DNA from: Novosphingobium fuchskuhlense
Lineage (GTDB): Bacteria; Pseudomonadota; Alphaproteobacteria; Sphingomonadales; Sphingomonadaceae
NCBI RefSeq assembly: GCF_001519075.1
Contig: NZ_KQ954247.1
Location: forward strand, 19,760-83,759
Length of the DNA: 64,000 bases
Direction: 5' to 3'
Shown here one piece after another: positions 44,263-52,426 of this stretch. A program made the position numbers and the translations under genes. Each line of letters begins with the position of its first letter. Within the stretch, counting starts at the first letter, position 1. The notes under the pieces were generated by a model. The model was not told the DNA's origin and made no database searches. It saw only the letters and a program-made list of their open reading frames with translations.

Positions 44263-44394
44263 CTACCCCGGCAGTTTCGCCAACTCCACGCCGAAGCGAT
44301 AGTCGCGTCGCAGGGCATCAGCCTGCGCATCGTATGTGGCAATTAGGTCGTCGATCACCTGCCCACCCAGCTTGCATGCAATTCGCCTATTCAG
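44263..44394 (-). CDS. Possible 43-codon gene fragment
   Basis: After the stop of the 71-residue gene (44391) the other frame stays open from a CTG that overlaps that stop (CTGA), reading GGQVIDDLIATYDAQADALR and ending ELAKLPG. It has protein-like composition but no ribosome site and no recognised family; it may be the tail of a lost gene. The rest of 44081-44390 shows nothing else. Confidence 0.25.
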   Translation of the reverse strand: MNRRIACKLGGQVIDDLIATYDAQADALRRDYRFGVELAKLPG

Positions 44395-44606
44395 TTACGC
44401 GGCGATCGACCAGCGCCAGCAGATGGTACTTCGGCAGCGGCCTTGGTCAGATAACGGCGCAAGCGCTCTTCGGTCCGTTGCCGCAATCGCCGTCCGGACT
44501 TGAGATCGGCAACGAGCCGCGGGTCGCCTGCGGCCAATCTGCCGAACCTGCTTGGCGCCACATGGCTGCGCGCCAGATAGGCCTCGATCTGCTCCAGTAG
44601 GTCCAT
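44391..44606 (-). CDS. Small HTH-like protein divergent from the S24 repressor
   Basis: 71 residues from ATG 44606 (MDLLEQIEAYLARSHV). The middle (PSRFGRLAAGDPRLVADLKSGRRLRQRTEERLRRYL) follows a pattern seen in short CI/Cro-like proteins next to LexA-type repressors in sphingomonads: two helices, a turn and a basic helix. It is transcribed away from the S24 repressor, sharing an intergenic region with palindromic operators and an SOS-type box, so it is probably controlled by one of them. Confidence 0.65.
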   Translation of the reverse strand: MDLLEQIEAYLARSHVAPSRFGRLAAGDPRLVADLKSGRRLRQRTEERLRRYLTKAAAEVPSAGAGRSPRN

Positions 44607-44631
44607 CACGTTCGACTCGCTTTGTGCTTGT

Positions 44632-44646
44632 GTTCCTGTTATGTTC
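44632..44646. promoter_or_regulatory. LexA-type SOS box, GTTC-N7-GTTC
   Basis: GTTCCTGTTATGTTC is an exact match to the alphaproteobacterial LexA box. It lies between the divergent small HTH gene and the S24 repressor gene, just before the CTAGG operator block. Confidence 0.55.
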
Positions 44647-44649
44647 TTA

Positions 44650-44689
44650 CTAGGATCGCAACCTAGAGTCTAGGATGACTTTTCCTAGA
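44650..44689. promoter_or_regulatory. Palindromic CTAGG operator array
   Basis: Four CTAGG half-sites in 40 bases: CTAGG-N7-CCTAG, then CCTAGA-G-TCTAGG (a perfect 13-bp palindrome), then TCTAGGA-N7-TCCTAGA. They sit 20-60 bases before the S24 repressor start, so autorepression is likely. Confidence 0.7.
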
Positions 44690-44709
44690 ATTCGTGACAG
44701 GACAGCGTG

Positions 44710-45357
44710 ATGGACGAAGCACGACAGGCTCTCGACGAGCTCATCTCATCCCGAAAAGGCTGCACCTACTCGGGGATATCGCGGCTGCTCGGCCGCAACG
44801 TTTCCTATATCCAACAGTACATCCGCAAGGGTAGCCCGCGCTATCTGGACGAGGGCGATCGCAACATTCTCGCGCGGTTCTTTGGCGTGGAAGAGCGCGT
44901 GCTAGGCGGCCCCCCTCACCGCAGCGCGCCGGTCGTCGAACTGGTGCAGATCCCCGTTCTCGACGTCGAAGCCTCCGCCGGGCACGGCGCATTCGCAGAA
45001 ATGGAACGCAAGAGCGGTCAATTCGGCTTCAACGAAACCTGGCTCCGCAAGCTCACCCCGAGCAAGGCTTCAAGCCTGTCGATCATCCATGTTAATGGCG
45101 ATTCGATGGAACCCACGCTCAACGACGGTGACGAGGTCATGGTCGACCTTGGCGACGGCCAGTCGCGGCTTCGCGATGGCATCTATGTGCTGCGGATGGA
45201 CGATGCGCTCAACGTCAAACGCGTTGCTATCGAACCTCAGGGACGGAAGATTTCGGTACTGAGCGACAACCCGGCCTATCCCAGCTGGCGCGGCCTTGAG
45301 AGACGAGCGATAAACATCGTCGGCCGCGTCCTTTGGTTCGGCCGCAAGCTTCAATAG
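44710..45357 (+). CDS. LexA/CI-like S24 repressor
   Basis: 215 residues; ATG 44710 (the preceding GTG is also possible). The N-terminal part (~1-60) has an atypical HTH (CTYSGISRLLGRNVSYIQQYI). The C-terminal S24 peptidase (~80-215) has the self-cleavage region SAGHGAF, the nucleophile in HVNGDSMEPT (Ser ~132) and the general-base Lys in LNVKRVAI (~168). Such repressors cut themselves when RecA is activated and release genes of phages or mobile elements. The operator array just upstream is its probable site. Confidence 0.9.
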   Translation: MDEARQALDELISSRKGCTYSGISRLLGRNVSYIQQYIRKGSPRYLDEGDRNILARFFGVEERVLGGPPHRSAPVVELVQIPVLDVEASAGHGAFAEMERKSGQFGFNETWLRKLTPSKASSLSIIHVNGDSMEPTLNDGDEVMVDLGDGQSRLRDGIYVLRMDDALNVKRVAIEPQGRKISVLSDNPAYPSWRGLERRAINIVGRVLWFGRKLQ

Positions 45358-45370
45358 ATCGGGCAGCGCT

Positions 45371-45796
45371 ATGTTTCTGATCTTCGCAGCCGCAGTCGTA
45401 TCTGCGGGTCAGACCTTCACCTGCACCCCGACCCATGTCTATGATGGCGATGGACCGGTCTGGTGCGCTGAGGGGCCGCACATCCGCATCGGCGGCATCG
45501 CGGCCCGCGAGATGGATGGCACTTGCCGCTCAAACCAGCCTTGCCCCCGCGCTTCGGCCATTGAGGCGCGCGATGCATTGGTTCGCCTGTTCGGCGGACC
45601 TCGCGGAACCATCCCCACCGGTCACGTCATTGTCGCAGGCCCCCGCCTCACCTGTCAGTCGGAAGGATCAGCTGGGGGGAGCAGGACGGCGGCGTGGTGC
45701 CGTTTCCCCTCAGGCACCGATCTGTCCTGTGCCATGATCAAGACTGGCACGGCTCTGCGCTGGGACCGCTACTGGCAAGGCCCTGCCTGCCGGTGA
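45371..45796 (+). CDS. SNase-like (thermonuclease fold) secreted protein
   Basis: 141 residues, 13 bases after the repressor, so probably co-transcribed. Short hydrophobic start (MFLIFAAAVVSAGQ) as signal peptide. The SNase pattern is visible: THVYDGDGPVW, IRIGGIAARE, and the region with ARDALVRLF. The usual catalytic Glu (in ...E-RQ) and Arg positions are not clearly kept (C-terminal motif is MIKTGTALRWDRYW), and eight cysteines suggest disulfides. It may be a degenerate or narrow-specificity nuclease. Confidence 0.75.
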   Translation: MFLIFAAAVVSAGQTFTCTPTHVYDGDGPVWCAEGPHIRIGGIAAREMDGTCRSNQPCPRASAIEARDALVRLFGGPRGTIPTGHVIVAGPRLTCQSEGSAGGSRTAAWCRFPSGTDLSCAMIKTGTALRWDRYWQGPACR

Positions 45797-46098
45797 GTAG
45801 CGATGAGCATCTTACGGGCACGCTCGAGCAGAGCCCCAACGGACTGGTCCTGCGAACCGATGGCGGCGGTGCGTGGGAACTCGACAGCACCCGCTCAGCG
45901 CGCAAACTAATCGGCTCCCGCGTCGAAATCATCGGGCAACGCTCGGGGTTCAATGGGCTGGTGTGCGATCAGATCTGGCCGGCTGGGCAGCCTCGCCCGC
46001 GAGGCGTCAAACTGCGCCTCGAATTCCTGCTAACCGCAGCCCTGGTCGCCTACGGCCTCTATGCGACCATAGGCGCCGCAATCAGCACACTGCGCTAA
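45793..46098 (+). CDS. DUF5818-like small protein
   Basis: 101 residues from a GTG that overlaps the SNase stop (GTGA). The first ~70 residues form a small beta barrel pattern, TGTLEQSPNGLVLRTDGGGAWELD, then LIGSRVEIIGQRSGFN, as in DUF5818 proteins of sphingomonads. A hydrophobic C-terminal segment (FLLTAALVAYGLYATIGAAI) probably anchors it in the membrane. Role unknown. Confidence 0.65.
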   Translation: MSSDEHLTGTLEQSPNGLVLRTDGGGAWELDSTRSARKLIGSRVEIIGQRSGFNGLVCDQIWPAGQPRPRGVKLRLEFLLTAALVAYGLYATIGAAISTLR

Positions 46099-46295
46099 TG
46101 CTGAGCGACTGGGAACTCTGGGCCTGCGCCAACCAGGTCATGAAGGCGCAAGGCGACAAGGCTGCGCACTATGTCGCCGAACAGATCGGCGCGCTCGCGC
46201 TGGCCGGTGACGAGGAAGGCATAAAAACCTGGCAGGCCATTGCACACCGGATCACTGAACTCTCGGATCAAGTTGGGCCAACGACGCGGCAATGA
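46098..46295 (+). CDS. DUF6961-like small protein
   Basis: 65 residues, ATG overlapping the preceding TAA. Pattern: WELWACANQVMKAQGDKAAHYVAEQIGALALAGDEEG and an amphipathic final helix, matching a small helical family frequent in Sphingomonadales (DUF6961). It is usually found among mobile or defence genes. No known activity. Confidence 0.6.
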   Translation: MLSDWELWACANQVMKAQGDKAAHYVAEQIGALALAGDEEGIKTWQAIAHRITELSDQVGPTTRQ

Positions 46296-46347
46296 CGGCT
46301 CTCGCGGCTATTCAAAGTCTGAGGCAACACAGCCAAATATCGGCCCT

Positions 46348-46587
46348 TCAACCGATGGGCGAAAGGTCGCCTGGGAACAGGCAAGACTGATGGCCGCCAG
46401 ACTGGTAGGCCTCTCCTGAAATCTCGAAACCACGCATCCGCTCGACCAGATGCTGCGCAAGATCCACGCGTGCGCTGCGCTGGGCGCGTGGATCAGCCGC
46501 ATTCAGCCCGGCCAGAGTAACCTCCGGCGCCATCGCCAGCGCGACCTCCAGATGGGTCAGCAGAATATCATCGGCGATTCGGTTCAT
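46348..46587 (-). CDS. Small helical protein behind an SOS-type promoter
   Basis: 79 residues from ATG 46587 (MNRIADDILL). The core ILLTHLEVALAMAPEVTLAGLNAADPRAQRSARV reads as a two-helix unit with protein-like composition; no family recognised. The region upstream holds TTGACA and an exact GTTC-N7-GTTC box, which supports a real, damage-inducible gene. Confidence 0.5.
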   Translation of the reverse strand: MNRIADDILLTHLEVALAMAPEVTLAGLNAADPRAQRSARVDLAQHLVERMRGFEISGEAYQSGGHQSCLFPGDLSPIG

Positions 46588-46597
46588 GACAACATGA

Positions 46598-46622
46598 GAA
46601 CAAATATGGAACATATTGTCAA
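46598..46622 (-). promoter_or_regulatory. SOS-type promoter: TTGACA with LexA box
   Basis: On the minus strand TTGACA (46622-46617) is followed by GTTCCATATTTGTTC (46612-46598), an exact GTTC-N7-GTTC box, 11 bases before ATG 46587. LexA bound here would block the promoter of the small gene. Confidence 0.55.
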
Positions 46623-46676
46623 GATGAGCTGCCAGTCTGCTCGGACCTCGAGTGCGCATCAGTGTCGGCATTGGCG

Positions 46677-49613
46677 TCAGAGCCCGATCTCGAACGGCTT
46701 GATAAGCGAGCGATCGAGCTCGGGCGGTTCTCGCACAGGCATGGCTTCCCTGCTCTCGCTCCGCCCTTTCTCCTGTCCCGTGGCGGCAGCATCCCTGAGC
46801 AGACCGACGGTTTCGAGTGCCGAGCGCTTCATGCCTGGATTGCGTTCGACCGCAGCCTCCAGCTTGGCAGCATTGTCGACATAGAGGGTCAGCCCATCGC
46901 GTAGACGCGTGACCGTCACGAGAAAGGTCTGCTGGTTCGAGAGGTTGCGCTCACGGCTGTCCATGACCGCGATGCCGCGGTCTGAAGTGAGCCCCTGCGC
47001 CATATGGGCGTTGAGTGCATAGGCCAGATCGAGGCGCTGGAGCATCGGGTCACCAGGCTGCAACTGATGCTCGGCGCCGAGCGAGGTTTTCACAGTCACC
47101 TGCTTTGCATCGATCGCCACGATCCTGGCCTGGTCGGCATTGAGCAGTCCTCGCTTGTGATCGGTCTCGGTCCAGCGAATGCGGTCGCCAGCATAAAGCT
47201 CGAGCGGCTTCACGTCGAATAAGCGCAGGGGATCCATCTCACCTTGCGGCCGAAGTTGCCCTGGCCGGAATTCGAAGCGGCGACCTCGCTCGTTTTCGAG
47301 GGTCACGCGCCCCCGCGCCAGGTCGGTTTCCGCGACGCGATATTGCCCCGTATGCAGCCCCTGCCCGCGCTGGCGTCGCTCAACGCTCACAATCATGCCA
47401 AACGTATAGGTGCGCGTATAGCGCAGCTCTTCGCGGGTCACATTCACCCGGGACAGCGTGCTCACGCGCAGCGACGAAGGGCCGAGTTCGCCATTGGCCT
47501 TGAGACCCGTTTGCACCGCTTCGTTGACCTGGCTGCGCAGCTCTCGGCCCGACGCATAGATCGAAGTGTTCTCGCGCTCGGCGGGCGAACGAGCAAGCCA
47601 ATCGGCAGCCGCCGCGACCGCAGCGCCGCTGGCAACTTCGATCACTTGCGGACCAAGATGCCGCAAGGCTGCCTCGATATGGCCGCCTTGGGCCGCAAAT
47701 TGTGCATCGCGCAGGGCCTTGTCCCGCGCCCGTATATTCACGTTCATGATCGCGGTTTCGGCGCCGGCCTGCTGCATGACATCGAATGGTTTGCCCGCGT
47801 CGACGGCCCCAAGCTGCTTCTTGTCACCGATGCTGGCAAAACGTCCCAGTTCAAGGACGTTGGCAAGCCGGACCAGCTTTTCCTTGTCGGCATTGCCGAC
47901 CATCGAGGCCTCGTCGAGCAGCACGACCGTGCCGTGCAACGCCATCCGTGCCTCGGCAAGTTTCGCCGGGTTTGCGCCTTCCAGCAGTTCGCTGTGCTGG
48001 CGCAGGAAGCGCGACACGGTCATCGAGGGAATGCCCGTATCGCGCTCCAGCATCTGGACGAGCGTGTTCTGGACCGCGAGACCAAGTACGGCCCTGCCCT
48101 GCTCTGCAAGGATGTCGGCGACCGGCTTCAGAACGGTGCTCTTGCCTGCGCCGGCAACGCCCTGGATGGCGACGATCCGGTTGTTGGAGGCGAGCAGCAG
48201 CTGGCCCGCAGCTTCCTGCCCAGGGTTCAGGGTCATGCCGTATTTGAGCTGCGAGAGCGCCTGGAGCCGGTCTCCGGCGACCTGTGCAGGCAAGATTGCT
48301 GGTGCGGCCCCGCGCCCGTTTTCAACCGCGGCAATGATGCGTTGTTCGAGACCGATGGCATCGCGGGTGGTGACCATGTCGCGATCAGCGCCTTTGCCCT
48401 TTACCAGGTGTCCCTGTCGCAGCAATTGATCGACACGCTGTTCGATCGCGGCCATCGAGGTCGGCAGTCCAAACCCGAGTGCCGTGCGATAAATCTCAGT
48501 GCGCGAAAAGGCGGCTTCGCGCTCACCCAAATGCCGGATGGCTGAGGCCGCGGCATGAACTGCGGCCACTTGCTCGGCGCTTCGGTTACCCAGGGTGCGC
48601 GGGACAAGCGGGTCACCCTGGCGGAGGCCCAGACGTTCAGCAAAAGCAGAAGCAAGCGCGCGTCCCTGATCGACCAGACCGCGCACCGTGCCGACAAATC
48701 CCGGCACATTACCAAGGTCGTTTGCCGCGCGCCCGTTGGCTCTGGCGATGACGGCCTTTGGGTCGAACCCAAGCCGTGAGGCAGTTTCTTGCCATTGCTG
48801 GGTCAGAGCGCTGCGATCTTCGATTTTGGCTTTATCGGCCCGCGTCATGAGCGTTGCCATGTCGGTGACGCGCGGCCCGCGATGATCCATCTGTGCGACC
48901 GCCTCGAGGATCTCGGCGCGCCGGGTGCTGAAGGCCTCGCGTATGGATTTCGGGACACCAACAGCCTCGAAATTGCCGTACTTGCCGACTTCGCCGACCT
49001 CGTAGCCGAGCTTCTCGACGGACAGACGAAATCGCGCCATCGTCATCGCATTGAGAAGCGTGTTGTGCTCCCAGAGCTTGTCGTTGCGCAGCGCGCGCCA
49101 TTTGCCATCAGGCCCCTGGGTGACATTGGCCACGACAGCGTGGAAGTGCGCATTGGGTTCCTGGTTGCGGTTCGTATCGTGCTGGAAAAGGCCGATGACG
49201 AGGTTCCCTGTGGCGAGGACGCGCTCCTTGCCTTTGACCTCCATCCGGGTTTCGGCGAGGTTCTTCTCGGCCCAGACCAGGGTCTCCTTCACCGCTGCGG
49301 CATAGGCATCGAGGATACGCTTGTCGCCGCCTACGAGCGCGAGGATCGACCAGCTCTTGGGCATCGAGAAAGTAAGATCGGTGCCGGCACGGTGAGCACG
49401 GTTGTCGCTACCGACCCTGCTGCCATCGGGGAGCAAACCCTTGAGCACCGCTTCGAACTGCTTGGCATCGACCTTGCCGACGAGCCCCAGCTTTTCGGCC
49501 CCCTTTCCCAGCCATTCGCCCGATCGTTCGGCATCGGCACGGGTGTAGTAATTGTCCGCAGCAAAGTAGTTGGCGGCGCCGCCTGCGGTGCGGACATTGG
49601 CTACCGAAAGCAT
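46677..49613 (-). CDS. traI: TraI/TrwC-type MobF relaxase-helicase
   Basis: 978 residues; ATG 49613 (MLSVANV) with GAGGTGG four bases upstream is preferred to the longer frame. The relaxase domain (~1-300) has Tyr16 and the Tyr22-Tyr23 pair (NYYT) and the HUH ligands in NAHFHAVVAN (~152-155). The SF1 helicase domain has Walker A GVAGAGKST (~483) and Walker B VLLDEAS (~564), then GDKKQLGAVD; the end has NAHMAQGLTSDRG. It nicks oriT, stays bound to the strand and unwinds it for transfer. Shorter than F TraI (1756), similar to TrwC (966). Confidence 0.96.
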   Translation of the reverse strand: MLSVANVRTAGGAANYFAADNYYTRADAERSGEWLGKGAEKLGLVGKVDAKQFEAVLKGLLPDGSRVGSDNRAHRAGTDLTFSMPKSWSILALVGGDKRILDAYAAAVKETLVWAEKNLAETRMEVKGKERVLATGNLVIGLFQHDTNRNQEPNAHFHAVVANVTQGPDGKWRALRNDKLWEHNTLLNAMTMARFRLSVEKLGYEVGEVGKYGNFEAVGVPKSIREAFSTRRAEILEAVAQMDHRGPRVTDMATLMTRADKAKIEDRSALTQQWQETASRLGFDPKAVIARANGRAANDLGNVPGFVGTVRGLVDQGRALASAFAERLGLRQGDPLVPRTLGNRSAEQVAAVHAAASAIRHLGEREAAFSRTEIYRTALGFGLPTSMAAIEQRVDQLLRQGHLVKGKGADRDMVTTRDAIGLEQRIIAAVENGRGAAPAILPAQVAGDRLQALSQLKYGMTLNPGQEAAGQLLLASNNRIVAIQGVAGAGKSTVLKPVADILAEQGRAVLGLAVQNTLVQMLERDTGIPSMTVSRFLRQHSELLEGANPAKLAEARMALHGTVVLLDEASMVGNADKEKLVRLANVLELGRFASIGDKKQLGAVDAGKPFDVMQQAGAETAIMNVNIRARDKALRDAQFAAQGGHIEAALRHLGPQVIEVASGAAVAAAADWLARSPAERENTSIYASGRELRSQVNEAVQTGLKANGELGPSSLRVSTLSRVNVTREELRYTRTYTFGMIVSVERRQRGQGLHTGQYRVAETDLARGRVTLENERGRRFEFRPGQLRPQGEMDPLRLFDVKPLELYAGDRIRWTETDHKRGLLNADQARIVAIDAKQVTVKTSLGAEHQLQPGDPMLQRLDLAYALNAHMAQGLTSDRGIAVMDSRERNLSNQQTFLVTVTRLRDGLTLYVDNAAKLEAAVERNPGMKRSALETVGLLRDAAATGQEKGRSESREAMPVREPPELDRSLIKPFEIGL

Positions 49614-49650
49614 GGTCCACCTCGCAAGGGATAGGCGCCGCCAACCATCG

Positions 49651-52017
49651 TCACATCTCCAGATCGCCGAAGCCCGGGCCATCGTGAGAAGGCGTGTCCT
49701 GCTCGGGCACGCCGTCCTCGATCATGAGCTTGCGGGCGTCCGCGACATTTTGACGAGCGGCAGATTTGTCGGGCTTCTGAACCAGGTTCGCCTGATCCTT
49801 GGCGGCAGGTGCATCGGTCCGGCGCGCTTCGTGTTTGCCCTTTGCGGGATCATCCTCAGAAGGCTTATCGCCGCCGCGCAGGACAGCGTCTTTGGGGAGT
49901 GAGACGGATCCACGTCCCCGGCCCGGCGATGCCTTCGCGGCTTTCGCTTGCTTGCCCGCTGTTCCTGCCGGTGGCTTGTCCGCCTCCTCGGGAAGGCTCT
50001 TTCCGGCAACAGGCTCCTGCCGTTCGGGCAAGCCGGATTTGTCGTCAGGCCCACGCTGCGTGAGCGAAAGTTCTCCTTGCTTTGGGACGACCGGTTTGCC
50101 CGCTCCGTCATCATTGGACCCGGGATGAGCGGAGGGGTCAGTGGCAGTCGAGGCTGGTGCCGGGCGTTCGGTATCGGCTTTGACCGGCACCCGACGCAAA
50201 GGCGGATCCTTGGCGCGGCCGATGAAAGTTTCCGCGACTTTTGGACGGGTGACCGGCTTCAGCTTGATCGGGGCCGCCGGGAAGCCATCCGGGAATTTGA
50301 TGTAGCCTGACAGGCGCGACAGGTTCATCAACTGGTCTGGCAAGAGCAGTGGTTCGATGTGCTTGCGCGGCGTCAGGCTGACCGCATCGCGGGCATTGTT
50401 GTACCCGTAAGTGTAGCCTTCATCCATGTCGCGGACCTGCCGATGGCCGATGAAGTCCGAGCACCATGTCGCGGTCTCGCGGTCTGCCGTGCCGAGGATC
50501 AGTTTGGTCCGGGCGAGCGATGACAGGGTCATCGCCATGTTGTCGCCATAGACCTCCTTGAGCTTGGCATAGGCATGGATCCCGGTAACGATCGCACCGC
50601 CAAAATTGCGGGCAGTCTGGAGCCCCTTTTCAAGGGCTGGCAGCCGGTGCAACGCGCCGAGTTCATCGATGAAGAACCAGAACCGCAGGTCGCGAGTTCG
50701 CGGCCTCGTCATGAGCGTGTTCATTGCCGTATCGAGCCACAGCGTGAGCAGCTGCGCGCAAACGCTCATGTCCACATAGCGCGCCGATATGAACACGGCC
50801 GAGCCTTTGCCTTGCCTTCCATCGTCGTCGTCTTCGATCCAATGCCGGACAGAAAACGGCTTGCCCGACGCTGGCAACAGCTTGAGGGCCTTGGCGTTGA
50901 CGTTGAACACGGCGCGGATCGATTCCGCCATGCGTGCGGCTTCCGGCGCGGTCAGCGGATCGGCGATCGTGCCGCGCATCATGGCATGGACCTCCGACAG
51001 GTCGGCGGTCATCAGCTTCTTGGCCAGCGCTTCGTTGGTGCCGTTGCCATCGGCGATCAGTTTGAGGCAAAATTCCACAAACAGCGCGCGCGCTGCGATG
51101 ACCCAGAACTGCGCCTCGCCTCCCCCGTCGTGGGGAACAAGCGCTTCAGCCGCTGCCCAGAATTCGCCTTCGCTCCGGCATTCATCGAACAGGCTCCACC
51201 TCGGGCAGCGCGCATCGAGCGGATTGAGAATGACGTCGCGGCTGCTGTCATAGAAATGCTCGATAAAGGCGCCGGTGAGATCGAAGATAACGATGCGCTG
51301 CCGCCGCGCACGCGCCTCGGCGATCATGTCCGACATGGCGACCGTCTTGCCCATGCCGGTCGTACCGATCAGCATCGCGTGGCTTTGCTCAAGCCGCCAG
51401 GGATAGGAGACCGTAGCCAGATGCGAGGGCTTGTACGGAAACGCGCTGGCCAGTTCGCCGGGGGTGCACAGCCGCCATTTCCAACCCAGCACAGCCGACA
51501 ATTCGCGGGACCGCTCCGCCCGATTGTGGGTATGGAGTTCATCGACCAGTTCGGGAAGCGTGACGAGCATTGCGCCGCGCTCATGCTTGCGCTCCTTGGA
51601 GCGGCGACCGAAGCGCGCCGCAAACCAGTAGAAGACCACGAAGGCAGGTACGAGCAACAGAGCCGAGCGCAAGAGAGCATTGCCCAGCAGGCCCAGCATA
51701 TGGTCCCACGCCCGGACCACGGGCGGAAAGGTTTCGAGCAACCGGATGGGGAACTGGACCATGCCGCCGAAGGCCGTTTTGAGCTCGACCTCCGTGGCTG
51801 GATCGAACTCCATGAAGGCATAGATCTGCCCATAGACACGCATCCAGACCAGATAGACTTCATGGTCGCTGAGCCCGGCTGAAAGCGTCCACCAGGTCGT
51901 CCAAGAAATCACTAGCAGTGCGACAATGAGCGGTCCCTTGAGACCGGCGGCAAACATGAAGCTGAAATGGCCAAGAAGCTGGCTGCCGCGGGTGAAATTG
52001 ACGAGGTTACGCTTCAT
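49651..52017 (-). CDS. traD: TraD coupling protein (VirD4-like ATPase)
   Basis: 788 residues; ATG 52017 (MKRNLVN) with GGGAGG six bases upstream. Two membrane segments in the first ~200 residues (around LIVALLVISWTTWW and LLLVPAFVVFYWFA). The ATPase has Walker A GTTGMGKT (~218) and Walker B FFIDELGAL (~448). The last ~200 residues are a low-complexity Lys/Pro/Ala/Asp tail, the region that contacts relaxosome proteins in other TraD. It passes the relaxase-DNA complex to the type IV channel. It overlaps the RHH gene and precedes traI. Confidence 0.96.
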   Translation of the reverse strand: MKRNLVNFTRGSQLLGHFSFMFAAGLKGPLIVALLVISWTTWWTLSAGLSDHEVYLVWMRVYGQIYAFMEFDPATEVELKTAFGGMVQFPIRLLETFPPVVRAWDHMLGLLGNALLRSALLLVPAFVVFYWFAARFGRRSKERKHERGAMLVTLPELVDELHTHNRAERSRELSAVLGWKWRLCTPGELASAFPYKPSHLATVSYPWRLEQSHAMLIGTTGMGKTVAMSDMIAEARARRQRIVIFDLTGAFIEHFYDSSRDVILNPLDARCPRWSLFDECRSEGEFWAAAEALVPHDGGGEAQFWVIAARALFVEFCLKLIADGNGTNEALAKKLMTADLSEVHAMMRGTIADPLTAPEAARMAESIRAVFNVNAKALKLLPASGKPFSVRHWIEDDDDGRQGKGSAVFISARYVDMSVCAQLLTLWLDTAMNTLMTRPRTRDLRFWFFIDELGALHRLPALEKGLQTARNFGGAIVTGIHAYAKLKEVYGDNMAMTLSSLARTKLILGTADRETATWCSDFIGHRQVRDMDEGYTYGYNNARDAVSLTPRKHIEPLLLPDQLMNLSRLSGYIKFPDGFPAAPIKLKPVTRPKVAETFIGRAKDPPLRRVPVKADTERPAPASTATDPSAHPGSNDDGAGKPVVPKQGELSLTQRGPDDKSGLPERQEPVAGKSLPEEADKPPAGTAGKQAKAAKASPGRGRGSVSLPKDAVLRGGDKPSEDDPAKGKHEARRTDAPAAKDQANLVQKPDKSAARQNVADARKLMIEDGVPEQDTPSHDGPGFGDLEM

Positions 52018-52339
52018 TGGAACCTCCCTCGTCGGTGGCGGCAACCAGTCCCAGTTCTTTGCACTTGCGGGCGTAGGCCTGATGGGCGCGTTCGCGCAGA
52101 CGGTTGTCCGGATGCCCTGCCAGGAGGGCATCGACGCCGACCATGATGAAGACCGATTGGCGCGCCATTCGTTCGACTTTGGTGTCGACGCGCGAGACGA
52201 GATCATCGTCGTCGCAGGCGCGCATCAGCAGCGATCTGATCCATTCGCTAAGGCTGAGGTCGCGGCGCACGGCAGCTGCACGCACGCGCGCAGCAAGGTC
52301 ATCAGAAACGTGAACCTGTAGAGATTTTGGCCGTGTCAT
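52007..52339 (-). CDS. Ribbon-helix-helix relaxosome accessory protein
   Basis: 110 residues from ATG 52339 (MTRPKSLQVHV) with AAGGAG nine bases upstream. Residues 1-45 give a typical RHH: strand SLQVHVSDDLAARV, then RRDLSLSEWIRSLL. The C-terminal part is helical. First gene of the RHH-traD-traI operon, so the likely TraY/TrwA-like oriT-binding protein and autorepressor; a perfect palindrome overlaps its -10. Confidence 0.85.
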   Translation of the reverse strand: MTRPKSLQVHVSDDLAARVRAAAVRRDLSLSEWIRSLLMRACDDDDLVSRVDTKVERMARQSVFIMVGVDALLAGHPDNRLRERAHQAYARKCKELGLVAATDEGGSNEA

Positions 52340-52392
52340 TTCCACGGACTCCTTGATTGCGGAGCCTGGATTCACACTGCGAAAGGCGAGTA

Positions 52393-52426
52393 TGGGTTAA
52401 CCCAGATTTGAGAACATGTCAAGAAC
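52393..52426 (-). promoter_or_regulatory. Promoter of the RHH-traD-traI operon with SOS box and palindrome
   Basis: Minus strand: GTTCTTGACATGTTC (52426-52412) is an exact GTTC-N7-GTTC box that contains the -35 TTGACA (52422-52417). 17 bases on, the -10 TAACCC lies inside a perfect 12-bp palindrome TGGGTTAACCCA (52404-52393). This suggests dual control by LexA and by the RHH protein. Confidence 0.6.

Noticed and set aside
47244..48545. 433-codon plus-strand frame opposite traI
   Set aside because: Antisense of the conserved helicase domain; no family resemblance and high GC explains the lack of stops.
50575..51882. 435-codon plus-strand frame opposite traD
   Set aside because: Antisense of the conserved TraD ATPase.
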